This document shows positions 10,742 through 23,105 of a DNA stretch of 64,000 nucleotides, in pieces; position 1 is the stretch's first letter, and each line of letters opens with the position of its first letter. Made by a program: the position numbers and the translations under genes. Origin of the DNA: Blasia pusilla (Eukaryota > Marchantiophyta > Marchantiopsida > Blasiales); the NCBI GenBank assembly GCA_050084515.1, contig CM114271.1, forward strand, positions 868,001-932,000, written 5' to 3'. The notes beneath the pieces were generated by a model that saw only the letters and a program-made list of their open reading frames with translations, ran no database searches and was not told the DNA's origin.

Positions 10742-10777
<36 letters not shown>
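10742..10777 (+). repeat. (GA)18 microsatellite
   Basis: Uninterrupted GA dinucleotides in the 5' region of CTF7. Such GAGA runs are common in plant 5' leaders and promoters. Confidence 0.95.
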
Positions 10778-10782
<5 letters not shown>

Positions 10783-10923
10783 TGAAGGAATTGATTTGTT
10801 GTCTACGGGGATCCAAAGGACCATGGGATTTTGATGAGAGAGAGAGAGGGGATCCAAAGGACATAAAGAAGGAGAGATCAAGAGATCCAGAGGAATCAAT
10901 TGTTTTTGAACACTCTAGAGCAT

Positions 10924-10926
<3 letters not shown>

Positions 10927-10956
<30 letters not shown>
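10927..10956 (+). repeat. (GA)15 microsatellite
   Basis: A second uninterrupted GA run, 70 bases before the first coding ATG chosen for CTF7. Confidence 0.95.
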
Positions 10957-10959
<3 letters not shown>

Positions 10960-11028
10960 ACGTCTCGAAATTACAGGAATTGGTCGCCCAAGAAAACACG
11001 GACTGAGACTGTGGGGCAGGCGATACCA

Positions 11029-13225
11029 ATGATGAGCGAGTGGAAGAGTCTCACGGGATCGAAGAAGACTGTCAGCCCCAAGCCCGGACGCATTACAGGG
11101 CAATATTTTCTCGACCTAGGTCAATCGGACTTCTCTTACTCCACGTGTTCTGTTTGCGGATTGCTGTACGCCCGTGGTCACGAGAATGATGAAAAGGTTC
11201 ACAAAGTTTTCCACAGGAACCGCACTCGAGGCATTCAGTTCAAGGTACAAAGTCGCGGATACCGCATTGTTCCTATCAGTAGTCCTGGAATCCTTCACTT
11301 TTGCTCCGCTTGTTCTTAACTTGCCCATGTTATCTTCTTGGGAAGGTGAATGAGGCTACGTCGGAGATGCTATGTTTTCTCGCTCCTGACTTCTGCCTGC
11401 TATGGCGAGTCAAATTGCATTATGTGAAACTCGTGGAGCCTGCCAGTTGAACTCTGTAGAATATGTATAGAGTTCGGGGACGTTACTGAAGATTTCATAC
11501 TGAGTAGATGCAACTTCTCTGCTGTTGCCTTTCTGCACAAGAACTGTCAGTAAATTGACTGTGCTAGTATGCATCTAAGATATGCAGGGTTGGAAGAGTG
11601 AGCGGGTCATTAGCAGAGAAGAAGGCACAGAAACCCGGGTTGTACTCGTACTTCCGGAGGATGCACTCCATCAAGCGAAGGTTTGTGGTCTTGTGTCTTT
11701 TTGCACTCAAAAGTATTGTGACACCTGTCTTTGGTGCCACACTTGTTTGGTACCCTTGGTAGTCGGATTCCCTGATATGGTCTTAACTTCTTGGGGCAAT
11801 GTCTAACTGAATTCAGGATGATCTTGACATAGTTAGATTCAATTCCTTGCATTTGATTTGGTGTGTTGTCCTGTGGAGCGGATGGTATCCTGAGAATATA
11901 GGTTGAAGGCTGGGAAAAGTGAGTTCGTAAGTCATTACAAGTTTGGCTGCATGACCTTGATCGTACATAAATATCTGCTACCTTCTAGCCTAGGTGTATG
12001 CCTGAACTATGTTTATTCCATTCTTCTCTCGTGTCATTCAGGTGAAAGAAGTGGTTGACGTTATGGAAGTCGAGCTAGGGCTTAGTCCTGGCTGGCTGCT
12101 TCAGAGACCATGTAAGGTAAGTGGTCGGGTTTCTTGTCCAGCATATCTCCCGTGGAGAACATTGGACTGTCCGCATACTACAACCAGTGGAGAGTATATC
12201 AATTCTCTTCTCAGGGGAATTAGGATAACTTTGCTGATTATTTTATGTCATGAAGGGAGCTGATCTGTGTGCTCGTACACAGGTTTACCTCTTCATTTCT
12301 TCTTCAAAGAAGATTGTAGGTTGTGCAATGGCCGAGCCAATTAGACATGCCTTCCGAGTGATGCCTGTCAAACAGCAGAAACATAAGGAAGATCAATGTG
12401 ATGGAGAAGGGATCAGACTTTCAACAGCTTTCAGGGAATGTCCCCATGGTTCTGTGCAGGTTGATAAGAGAGTGTCAGGACCCCCGATTGCCGCAGAAAT
12501 TGCTATTGAACAGATAACAGGAGCAACAAGCTCTATAGATATTGTGGCGATGGGCATGAAAGGGGAGGATGATCGTCATCAATCAGCTACTATTAGATTA
12601 GCCAACACTGAAAGATTAGTTAATTGTGGTGATTCGCATGTAATTAGGCCAAATCATGTACAGATAAAAGAGGAAAATAGATCTATCCCCAGTTGTACTA
12701 GTAATACCGTGGTAAAAAACCAATCAAATGTGGGGGGAAAATGTGGACGTATGATTGTACAGCGGGAGGATTCTCCGGGGCTGGGAAGTCAAGCAGCCAA
12801 TGTCATGCTCTTCGGGAATGTAAAGTTTATTCGAGAAGTGGCACCTAGAAAGAAACTGCGGCAGGAACGAACACAGGAATTGGGGAGTGCAATTATGTGT
12901 AGTAAGACACCTGTGCCAGCCATTTGTGGTGTACGAGTCATTTGGGTCTCTCATTCTGAAAGGAGGAAGGGCATTGCCTCTCAACTTATAGATGCCATGA
13001 GGTACATCTCTCGGTCTTGACTAAATTTGCTGTCATGCTCATATCTATCTTGGAGCTATATTTCCAAAATTGTCTAACTTCAAGTGCTTTCCCTGCAGGA
13101 GAACTTTTTGTCTGGGAATTGTTTTGGAGCCTTCTCAAATTGCCTTTTCCCAACCAACACCGGATGGGAAAGGATTTGCGGCACAGTATTGTCAAACAGA
13201 TGAGTTTTTGATTTATACCAAGTAA
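11029..13225 (+). CDS. CTF7: CTF7/ESCO sister-chromatid cohesion acetyltransferase, 5 exons
   Basis: Exons 11029-11244, 11588-11680, 12042-12116, 12283-13001 and 13099-13225, all with GT/AG borders and matching phases, give 409 aa ending in TAA. The family acetylates two lysines of the cohesin SMC3 head in S phase, locking cohesion in the nucleus. Seen: YFLDLGQSDF before a C2H2 finger (C40, C43, H58, H62), then the GNAT-like domain with VYLFISS, the strand AICGVRVIWVS, and the acetyl-CoA loop RRKGIA (355-360). The C-terminus is IAFSQPTPDGKGFAAQYC then EFLIY. Between the AEPIRHAF strand and the core lies a long variable insert (about residues 150-310), larger than I recall in Arabidopsis CTF7. 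The start is uncertain: a splice acceptor at 10976 would add a short N-terminal stretch from an unseen upstream exon, where a PCNA-binding motif is often found. The symbol follows Arabidopsis. Confidence 0.93.
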
Positions 13226-13298
13226 GGATTCTTTAAAGGGGTATATGATGTGTAACACCAGGAGCAACTGTGTGACCTTACTTCTTGTGGAACCCACA

Positions 13299-14963
13299 GT
13301 TGAATCGGGACTGCAGTCAGTCAAGAGTACAGGAAGCATCCGGATCAGCAATGGGGGAGGGTCTGTGTCGGCTATCTCAATCGGCAACGGCAGTGTTCGA
13401 TCTAATAACTCCTTACAGTTCTGACACATCCAGACCTCCAAACAAAGAACAGGACTACAACGTCACAATCACACAGTGAGGTTATTCCCAGTAGCAGGGC
13501 CACACGACATCATGCTGTAGACGAAGATCTTGTGACTTCGCACTTGATGCATCAGAGGTATTCAACAGATGGATTGGAGGGTTACGATGATTGAACAGTT
13601 GACTTTTGGTGGTTGCACATGGGCCTGCCTTTTTCCCAAAGGGCTTTTGGATGGCTGTACAGAGGGACATATAATGGCCAGGATGTTGTAGTGAAATTTA
13701 GTCTTGAGAGGACCAAAAACAATCTTGATAGAACTCCATTAATGGAGAGCCAGTTTGCAAGTGAATTAACTATGCTTGCCACTGCAAACTTTCAAAATGC
13801 GGTTAGATTTGTAGGTGCATGTCAGAAACGTATTGTATGGTGGATTGTCACTGAGTTTGCCAAAGGGAGGCTCATTTCAATCATTCTAAAGTAGAAGGTC
13901 ATCAAGACATGTTCCCTTGAAGGTTGTTGTGAGCAGACACTCGATGTAGGTCTAGGGATGGAGTATCTACAGAGTTTGGATATCATACATAGGGACATGA
14001 AGCATGATAGCTTGCTGATCACCACAGATGAGTCAATCAAAATTGCTTATTTTAGTGTCACTTCAATCGAAATACAAACGGAGGGCATGACCCCAGAAAC
14101 TGGAACATATCAATGGATGGCACTGTAAGCTTTGGAATTCGGATGCTGCTTCACTGTTTCATAACTCCTTTCTTTCAGCTCACAGAGTTGGACCTTTCTA
14201 CAGTTTTGTTTTTTGTTTTAAATAAGAAATAACTTTAAGCCCTATATATTGACTAGTGATATGTTACTCTTGGGGCTGCTCGTACTGCCTTAGTGCAGTG
14301 GACAGATTGGTATAGGAGTATATCCTATTATTGAGTTGTAGTGAATGCTTTGTTGGTAATGGCATGTGACTAACATTGCTAATTCATGGACTAGCTCACT
14401 CTAAATAGGTGGAACACGGGGTAAGACATCACATCCGAGCATGAGTTCTACATTGAAAATAGTCATGTTTTGGTCATTGAAGGAGGTCTTTGTCTACTCC
14501 TTAACAAGGATCCTGTAGCTGCTGATGGCCTTTAACAAGTTGGATTTTTCTGTGGGATCTGCTGGCTATATAGTTTATGTTTCTAAAATTGTGGGTGTTA
14601 GAGTTATTCTGTGGCAGCTCACATTTTCGTCCTTAGAAATGTTATAAAGTTTGTTTAACTTATATGATTAAGAACCTGAACAAAATGGACTCTTGTTTAT
14701 ATCCTGCATGCTATATTGGAGCTTTTCTCTCAAAATTTGATTTTGTGAACCTTGATGATACATCAGTGGTTGTCAATTGCAGGACTAAGAGGGCTTTAAG
14801 TGGATTCTCCACTAATAATTCAAAATTGTTGTGCAGGGAGGTGATGACCTGGTTTTACCCCCTCAAGTGGTGAACATGTTGGAAGGTGTGGAAGTGGAAA
14901 TAGTGACAGTTCGCCATGCCAGGTTTCACTGTGGGTGTATGATTCATCCTCTATCAAGTGACT
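13299..14963 (+). pseudogene. Raf-like (STY13/ATMRK1 type) protein kinase pseudogene
   Basis: Pieces of a plant Raf-like MAPKKK in the correct order. An N-terminal Ser/Gly-rich part (RISNGGGSVSAIS, from 13320) is followed by the kinase N-lobe open from 13613 (LYRGTYNGQDVVVKF, RFVGACQKRIVWWIVTEFAKG). The catalytic region ([20 protein letters not shown], 13965-14025) and [14 protein letters not shown] to 14127 come next. A last-exon piece at 14838-14963 (NMLEGVEVEIVTVRHARFHC) ends at TGA. The glycine loop has lost a Gly (FSQRAFG), the loop Asn is Ser (HDSLL) and the DFG motif is replaced (YFSV). Stops occur at 13892 and elsewhere, and most of the C-lobe is gone. Introns persist between the pieces, so it is a decayed gene copy and not a processed retrocopy. 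Confidence 0.85.
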
Positions 14964-17050
14964 GAGTATCATTGTTTCACCTCCTGCTTTCGTGTCTTGG
15001 AACTTGTTTCGTACTGACATTTGGAAGTCCTTAGTGCACTATTAATGAACCTTAATGGTCTAAGAATGTCTCATGTATTCTATATGTTCCATTCAGAGAT
15101 ACAATTGAAGAAATTTTCTGTTTTTCCAATATCTCAGTTTTCCAATGGACGTGGGTTCCAGATACCAAAGGATTTGCATGGAACTCTAGTTCTTCCATAG
15201 AGAACTATCCATGTTCTTTCTGAAGAACTGGAACACAGAGCTGGTTTTAGTATGATGCCATACTCTGTCATGTGCTCACTCACTCGTGATCTTTTCTAGG
15301 TCTATCATGTCATGGACTTCTCATTTACTGGTCTATCATGTCATGGACTGTTTTCTTGATTTACGTGAAGAGGATATGAAAGCCTTGTCACAATTTTGAT
15401 TTTGTAAGAAGTTTTCTTTTGAGTCATTGAGACGGGGATGTCAAGACGCAACTTTCAGGATTGTCTAGAAATATCATTGCCATGCTTTGTTATGCGTGGG
15501 ATAAGAGGAACCCAACAAGATGTTACCTATGAAGGAATTCACTTAGTTAAGAAGAAGGTCCTCTTCCTTTCTTGACATGATGATAGTTTGTGGAAGTAGT
15601 TGGTATCAGTGCCCGGGAAGGCTGGTGGAGTTCTTGTTGGAAATTCATGTTATAAATCAGTTTCATGCATGTATCAAAGAACTCTTGTGATGCACACACA
15701 GGAAGTGTTCCTGCATCATGTTAATGTTGTAATGAGACTTAACACTAAGACACTCTCAGCTGGTAGACTACAAAACTGCCAACCTACACTAGTCACGACC
15801 CCTAAGAAAACGGGACACTATTGAAATGATCTGTGTGAGCCCAGTAATCAACCAAGAGGGGAACAGTAGTGGCTCCAGGAGAAGGCCCGTTAGGAGTGAG
15901 CTTCCAGTATCGTGAATAAATGCATTCCTTCACTGTCCTAATATCTACAGGACGAAATATAAATTGGAAGCAGGTCTGATCAGATTTATATTAGTCATCA
16001 CACAATGTGCAGCTTCATACTTTTATTGGAACCCTAGTCCCATGTACAAGTCATTATGCTCCGTGTTGGTAGAGATACGAAGCACCATGCTTTCAGTAGT
16101 GCAGGGTTGAACTTTGGCTTCTTTGATTCTATGCCATACAAAGTGATAGTGAATGTCCACTAGTAGGAAACTACAGGGACAAAGACAATACTGAGACAGA
16201 GGACGCTGCTGCAGGCTCAATTCTGAACTCTACTAACTCATTGAGTCACAGGAGGCATGAGGCCATGTTTAGGCCAGCTCCCCGCACGATTTCACCCTCT
16301 CAACCTCTCTGTGTTTAGAAAACCCACTAAAGACTCTTCAGCCAAAGGGTCATTGCAACACAAGCTATGTCGAGGTCATACAGAAGGCATACAGGTAGCA
16401 AACAAAATGAACAGATCAGAATATGGAAGACCTTGTTGTTGCAGCATCCTGTAGGAAATTGAATGATTCACAATGGAGCTGATCAGCACTGGCTGGACAG
16501 GGCAACAAGTTGGGGACATATACAGTAGAGGCTTGGACGAGAGGGAGAGACTCGATATTCACATGTTCGCATACTCATCGTTAGTGCTTGAGAAACAATA
16601 CTCTGGAGCTCCAAGTCATACAATCATTACTGCGTAGACGACAATTTCTGAAGTTGATTTCCTTGAATCAAAACCTCCTGGGTCCAAGATTGGGCATGTA
16701 TTCAACTGCGTCGGGTAGGTCCCGTCTGGTGCAGATCATAGCCCAACAGCACCCATTTCAGCCTACTTCACCCTGTTGTCATCAGTCTCAGGGCAGTTCT
16801 CTTCAGTTTGTTTCTTTTCAGTTTCCATAGAGCTGTAGATTTGGGTTGCAATCCTCCATCCGAAACTTCTCATGCCTACACAGATAGATCTTCTCTGATC
16901 ACTTCAAATCCACCCTTCTTGTTTATTTCTTCTGATTCCTATACCAAGGCGCTGCTTGATTTCTCAGAGGTCTGTCATTCCAAAGTACCGACACAACCTT
17001 GTGGAGGACGTTTTGATCATTGCTACAATGAATGAATGTACCTGTGTGCA
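14964..17050. other. No gene recognised
   Basis: Only short frames without family features. A 20-base direct repeat (GGTCTATCATGTCATGGACT) occurs near 15299 and 15336. The 3' part may belong to the flanking copia remains, but I could not show it. Confidence 0.45.
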
Positions 17051-17051
17051 A

Positions 17052-17535
17052 TTACATTGAAATCAAATTGAAACAGGTAGGAATCAAGTCTTGAAAGCAG
17101 AGTCTAGAGGCTTGTTTCAAATTACTGACTCTTTTCGGATGCTTAGAATCAACCAATACTCCGGACATCTGTAACAATACTTCCTCTTGAAGTACACCAT
17201 TCAGAAAGGACGTCTTCAAGTACATCTGCTCGACCTGTGAGTCATAACGAGCAGCCAGAGCCGGTATTGCTCTGGTGGATGTGATCCTAGCTACTTGTGA
17301 GAAGGCATCAGTGTAGTCAATTCCATGCACTTCTCAGTAACCCTTTGCAAAGGAAGGAGCCTCGCGTACCTCTCAACAGTGCCATCAACATTGAACTCGT
17401 TCTTTAAGACCTACACTTCACATGCTTTTTCCTCCCTTAAAGAGTCCACATATTATTCTTTTCGCATGATCTCAGCTCACTCTATACTACTTCTGCCTTT
17501 ACTTGGCTTCTGACTATTTTGGAGGATCAGTAGGG
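17052..17535 (-). pseudogene. Ty1/copia reverse transcriptase fragment (second family)
   Basis: Minus-strand frame 17330-17052 reads MHGIDYTDAFSQVARITST, then QVEQMYLKTSFLNGVLQEEV, the start of a copia RT (usual form DYTDTFSPVA ... VKTAFLNG). Upstream, in other frames, are remnants of the FNVDGTVERY ... ARL motif that normally precedes it. It differs at many residues from the RT of the main copia element next door, so it belongs to another copia lineage. Frameshifted and truncated after about 90 residues. Confidence 0.8.
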
Positions 17536-17540
17536 TCATT

Positions 17541-17570
17541 CCATTAGTGATGTACATTAGTAGGACATGT
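17541..17570 (-). repeat. 30-bp flank shared by two copia LTR copies
   Basis: The 30 bases here, two bases outside the LTR at 17573, are identical to 23075-23104, which lie one base outside the third LTR copy (23106). On the element strand both follow the LTR 3' end, so they could be leader sequence or an old flank carried by duplication. Confidence 0.8.
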
Positions 17571-17572
17571 AG

Positions 17573-18271
17573 TGGGCCCATAACCTGAGAAAATGATTGA
17601 CCAGCAGAAGTATCTCCTTGTACAAAGTCAGAGCTAGCATCACCTAGACCATCCATGATTTCAGCTTGTACACAAACAACAAGTCAATTCCTATCTCTAT
17701 TGCCAAATCAGAGCCCTACCATGATGTGACTCTTCTTACTATCTAAGAGATACTAAGAAGGATTTTACACAACCACACCTTGCACTCACACTACAGGTCC
17801 TCACATGTCACCATCTCAGAGATCAGACATGGCTCACCATTGAGCACAAACAATCTCCATCAGCATACTAGACAAAACAACCTGCCTTCCAGTGAGGCTC
17901 TAGCAAGCACAGCAATTAGTCTCAATCTCCTCTTCTTACTCTCTGATCACTCTGCAGCAGGACCAAGAGCCTCAGGAGTCCTCACCAAAATTGTGCATCT
18001 TTGTAGAGAATTGGCTTCTGCTCTCTAAAGAGAGACATTATATACATGAGGGTGAGCACTTCTGGTCCTTGGATCTTCTTGAACAGATCCATACCCTAAA
18101 TAACAGATGGTGGCTAACCCTAACTCGAGAATTGCCCTAATTCAAGGTTACCCTAAAAAGATAGAGGAACACTAAGTTATCTCTAGCTAACTAAATTAGT
18201 ATCCAACTAAGTTAGTATCTGACTAACTACTTTTAGAGCATGACTAAACTAGATATTAACAAATTTCAACA
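17573..18271 (-). repeat. Copia 3' LTR
   Basis: 699 bp, bounded by TG...CA on the element strand and followed inward by the polypurine tract at 18272. Clearly homologous along its length to 22344-23039. Confidence 0.9.
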
Positions 18272-18283
18272 CTCCCTCTTAAT
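18272..18283 (-). other. Copia polypurine tract
   Basis: On the element strand AAGAGGGAGTG directly precedes the LTR start TGTTGAAA, the position of the plus-strand primer. Confidence 0.75.
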
Positions 18284-21200
18284 GAGAGTTTAGAGTAATG
18301 CCCCTCATAGATATACACTTTCTATGTTTGTCCTGTGATAGAGGTTTGGTCAGGACATCAGCTGCCATATTCTCTGTTGGACAGTAAACCAAGGAGATTT
18401 CTCTTCCTATCATTTCTCTTACAAAGTGATGTTTGATGTCAATGTGTTTTGTTCTAGGATGATGAACAGGATTTTTGCTTAATGCAATACTTCCTTTGTT
18501 GTCAACCTGTAGGGATGTAGGAGTCATCTGTTCATATCCAAGATCATTCAATAAGCTCCTTAACCAGATCACCTCCTGAGCAGCAAGAGAAAGCGCCATT
18601 ACTCTGCCTCAGTTGTAGAGAGTGCAACCGTTCTTTGTTTCTTCTGCAGCTGATCACCCCTCCACTTAACAAGAAGACATATCCACTTGTTGATCTTCTT
18701 TCATCGGTATCATCTCCCCAACTTGCATCTGAAAACCCTTCCAAGATTGGTCCATTTTCTTGATGCCTGTATTCCAAGTATGTTCTTGTTGTGCCACGCA
18801 AATATCTGAGTACTCTCTTCAGACATTTCCAATGTTCTATTGTAGGTTTGCTGGTGTACTGGCTAAGACACCAACTGGGTATGCTAAGTCTGCTCTGGTA
18901 CAGACCATAGCAAACATCAATGACCCTACAACACTTTGATATAGTGCTTGCAAATTGTCAACCTTTTCAGTTGAAATTCCCATATCTTTGCTGAGTTTGC
19001 AGCCAGGATCTAGGGGTGTTGATACAGGCTTACAATCTTGCATGTTGTACCTGATCAAGATACTCTCTATATACTTTTCTTGACTCAATCGAATCCAGCT
19101 CTCTTCCCGATTTCTCTCAATCTGAATCCCCAATAGCCACTTTGCTGGACCCAGATCAACCATCTCAAAGTTGCAACAGAGGTCTTTCTTCACTCTCTTT
19201 ACAGTGTCTAAGCTCCCTCCTAGCATCAGAGGATCATCAACATACAATGCTATGTACATAGTGGAGTCTAAGGAGTACACTCCTTGATCTGCATTGCTAC
19301 GTTGGAATCCTTTCCTGATCAGGTAAGCATCCATCTTCTCATACCAGCATCTAGGTGCTTGCTTTAGGCCATAAAGGGCTTTCTTCAAGAGACACACCTT
19401 GCCTGGATGAGTATATCCATCTGGTACCTCCATGTAGATCTCCTCTTTGAGTTCTCCATTTAAGAATGCAGTCTTCACATCCATCTGTTCCACCTCCCAA
19501 TTTTGTTGAGCTGCTAATGCCAAGAGAACTCTAATGGATCCATACCTTGCAACAGGAGCAAAGGTCTCCTGATAGTCTAAACCAGCCTCCTGATTGAAGC
19601 CTTTTGCAACCAGACGTGCCTTGTACTTCAAGATCTCATTCTTTGGTCCCCTTTTTATTCTGAAGACCCATTTGCAACCAATGGTCTTTCTACCAGGTGG
19701 CAAATCTACAAACTCCCATGTCTCATTTTTCTCTAATGAGACCTTTTCTTCTGCCACAGCCTGCTCCCCACTGTTTCAATCATTCCTGCTCATAGCCTCA
19801 CTCAAAGAGTTGGGCTCTACAACTCCTTCTTCAATAGAATGAGCTTCGTTTATCCCCAACCTTTCTACAGGTTTGGAAATTCTTCCAGATCTCCTTTGCT
19901 CTGAGATCTCCTTGATCACTCCCTCTGTGGACTCATGTGCCTCTAGAACTTGCTTGGCTGCACTTCTCCTTTGGTACACCTTCATAGGCTGATCATTTTC
20001 AACATGATCTTCCTCTCTTACACCTTGGGTGCAAGTATCTAATCCTCCACTACATTCTGCAAGTGTATCCTTTGATACTTCCTCCTTATCAGCATCTTGA
20101 TGTGAGTTCGACACTACAGGGATGTTTACAGGAGTGACAACAGAAGTGATTACTGGCATCACTCTGGTGACCATTGACTCTTTGTGCTCAGAGTCTTTCC
20201 AAAAACTCTTCTCATCAAAAGTCACATCATTGCTTGAATTGCCTTGCAGGTTCTAGGATTATACAACATGTATCCTTTCAGCCCTTCTTCATACCCAACA
20301 AATATGTACTTGTCAGCCTTTGCATCTAGTTTCCTCCTTTGTGTATCAGGGGTGAGGGCATAGCCAACACAACCAAACACTTTCAATCTAGAAATGTCAG
20401 GTTTCTTACAGACCAACACTCTTCTGGAGTTACATTCTTCAAGGCCGCTGTGGGACTGATGTTCCTCAGATAATTCGCTGTCATGATAGCTGCTCCCAGA
20501 ATTCTTGACCAAGCTTGGCATGTTGCAACATGCTCAAGGCTTTCTCATGCAAGGTTCTATTCAGCCTTTCAGCTACTCCATTTTGGTGGGGGCTGTCACG
20601 TGCCGTAACATCTTTTAATATCCCCTTGGCTGAGAGATATGCTTGAAAGTCTTTACTTGCATATTCTCCTCCTCCATCAGACCTAAGTCTCTTCACTCTT
20701 CGTTCAACTTGCCTCTCTGTCATGTTGACAAAGATAACAAATTTCTCTAGAACTTGAGCCTTGCTGCTTATCAGGTACACAAAGCTCTTTCTACTCTTGT
20801 CGTCCACAAATGACACAAAATAGCGTGCTCCTCCTAGTGACTTTACAGGCATTGGTCCACACACATCAGAGTGAATCAGGTCCAATAATCTTTCAGACCT
20901 GTTAAGTGACCTTCTGGGAGCGGGTGACTTGTGAGCTTTCCCTTGCACACAAGCCTCACAGAACTCAAGCTTCTGTGACTTCTCAATCTCCACACCACAT
21001 GACATTCCTTGCAGAGCTCGAATCTGTGTCCGATAGGTGCCCCAATCTGCAATGCCACAGATTCAGCAAGCTCCTATTCTCAGTGAGATTTACCTGCTCC
21101 TCTGGATCACATTCCAGCAGTTTGAACAAATTTCCTTGTACCACTCCTCGGCACAAGACTTTCCCGTTTCTCTCAAGTGTGCAAGTCTGGTTTGAGTTCC

Positions 21201-22330
21201 AGAAGTGCACATCAATTCCTGCCTCCAATAATTTCTTAACTGACAACAGATTTTTTATGTAATCTGCAACATATAACACTCCACGCAACTGCCATTTCAT
21301 CAATTTGCTTTCATCAGCACTGAAGAAAATAGAAACTGAGCCAACCCCTCCCACAGGACTTAACAATCCAGAAGCACTTCTCACGTGATGATTACTTGCT
21401 GGTTTTAGGTCTGAGAACAACTCCTCTTGATAACAGACATGTGATGTTGCACCGGAGTCCACCCACCATCCACTGCTCCTCTTAAGATCTTTCTCACACG
21501 AGGCCATCATGAAAGAACAACAACTTTCATCAGATGTGTATTCAGTAGTCATCACTCCAGCAACCTTTGCCTTATCCTTCTCCCTGTAGGAGGTACTTTG
21601 CTTCTCCATCAACTTCTCTTGATTCTTGACTGCAGATCCACTCCTTTTAACTTTCTCTCCCCTTTTCAACTTCTTTGACAATTCGAGCAAGATGTCCCTT
21701 CTCTGCCACAAATGTAACAAGTTCTGGTCTCTTTCCACTTCCTATCCCTGTTGAGCATGACTGTTTTTCCACAATCACCTCGCTTCTGGTCATATCTCAG
21801 GAGCTTGTTGGTCCTGATTCCCATGTAAGCAAATCTGCCTCCCAGGTTTCAAAGATTGTAACCATTGTATCAAATCGAGGAGGTAAGGAGGATAGCAACA
21901 TGGTTACCTTCCATATAGGAATCAGTTCTGTCCAACTGCTTTCACTTGTGCAAAAGTTGACTCCATTTTGGCAATGTGAGCGCAACTCTTTCTGTGTCAG
22001 CCATCCTTGTCGAGCTCAATGTCTTCCACCTTTGCATAGCTAGAGTCAAAGCTGACTCCTTGTTCAAACTCTTCAGCTTGGACCAGATCTCCCAAGCATT
22101 GCTTATACCATCCAACTCCTCATAGAGGAGTTAGGTCTGACTTTGAGTAAGATAGCTGCCAATTGATTTTCTTGTCTCCAAGCGAAGTTTACCACAAGCT
22201 CTTCTAGATTGTGAGGTTTCATCTCAACATACACCCACAACCCTTTCAGCATTAGAATGTCCATCATGGTTCTGGACCATTCTCTATAGTTCCCACCATC
22301 TAACTTCTCTCACTGCTGAAATCACTAAGG
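18279..22330 (-). pseudogene. Copia gag-pol polyprotein, frameshifted
   Basis: Read on the minus strand. Gag pieces lie from 22320 (LDGGNYREW) to about 21700, with a degraded zinc knuckle (GHLARI lacks its Cys). Protease has VDSGATSHV (D-S-G, about 21450). A pre-integrase LWHCRLGHL follows, then integrase with D in HSDVCGP, D in RSDGGGEY and E in NGVAERLNRT (21005-20481). RT is open for 306 aa (19757-18837) with KARLVAKGFNQEAGLDY, VKTAFLNGELKEEIY, LKQAPRCWY and the catalytic YVDD. The residues after it are PLML, where LL is usual. RNase H has SDASWGDD and STSGYVF (18801-18544), then AAQEVIWLRSLL and KHIDIKHHFVRE (18599-18279). Breaks occur near 21000, 20500, 20225, 19760, 18830 and 18600. Confidence 0.9.
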
Positions 22331-22343
22331 AGAAAGGTTTGGG

Positions 22344-23039
22344 TGGGCCCATAACTGAGAATATGATTGACCAGCGAAGTATCTCCTTGTACAAAGTCAG
22401 AGCTAGCATCAGCTAGACCATCCATGATTTCAGCTTGTACACAATCAACAAATCAATTCCTATCTCTATTGCCAAATCAGAGCCCTACCATGATGTGACT
22501 CTTCTTACTATCTAAGAGATACTAAGAAGGATTTACACCAACCACACCTTGCACTCACACTACAGGTCCTCACATGTCACCATCTCGAGATCGACATGGC
22601 TCACCATTGAGCACAAACAATCTCCATCAACATACTAGACAAAACAACCTGCCTTCCGGTGAGGCTCTAGCAAGCACAATTAGTCTAATCTCCTCTTCTA
22701 CTCTCTGCTCACTTTCACTTTGCGGGACCAAGAGCCTCAGGAGTCCTCACCAAAATTGTGCATCTTCAGAGAATTGGCTTCTGCTCTCTAAAACAGAGAC
22801 ATTATATACATGAGGGTGAGCACCGGCGGCCCTTAGATCTTCTTGAATGCAGATCCATACCCTAAATAAATGTGATGGTGGCTAACCCTAACTCGAGAAT
22901 TGCCCTAATTCAAGGTTACCCTAAAAAGATAGAGGAACACTAAGTTATCTCTAGCTAACTAAATTAGTATCCAACTAAGTTAGTATCCGACTAACTATTT
23001 TTAGAGCATGACTAAACTAGATATTAACAAATTTCAACA
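22344..23039 (-). repeat. Copia 5' LTR
   Basis: 696 bp. Gag coding similarity starts only about 30 bases inside it, and no tRNA-Met primer site (TGGTATCAGAGC) is visible at the border. A short deletion has therefore probably removed the primer site and leader. Confidence 0.9.
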
Positions 23040-23105
23040 TTGTGAGCCTCCTGTTGAAGAACGTTTGTTCTACACCATTAGTGATGTACATTAGTAGGAC
23101 ATGTT

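Larger units (their letters stand above)
17573..23039 (-). mobile_element. Ty1/copia retrotransposon, nearly complete
   Basis: Two LTRs of about 700 bp (17573-18271 and 22344-23039) flank a gag-pol region read on the minus strand. Order: Gag, aspartic protease, integrase, reverse transcriptase, RNase H, which is the copia order. LTRs start TGTTGAAATTTG and end GGGCCCA. The polypurine tract AAGAGGGAGTG is at 18272-18283. The LTRs differ by scattered substitutions and small indels, so the insertion is not recent. No 5-bp target duplication is visible (TGTAG on one side, TTGTG on the other). Several frameshifts make it inactive. Confidence 0.9.

Noticed and set aside
10526-11029. 167-aa minus-strand frame rich in SLSLSL
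   Set aside because: It is the reverse reading of the GA microsatellites and CTF7 leader, with no family features.
15600-15613. TGGTATCAGTGCCC resembling a tRNA-Met primer binding site
   Set aside because: No LTR end next to it and no gag on either side; a short match is likely by chance.
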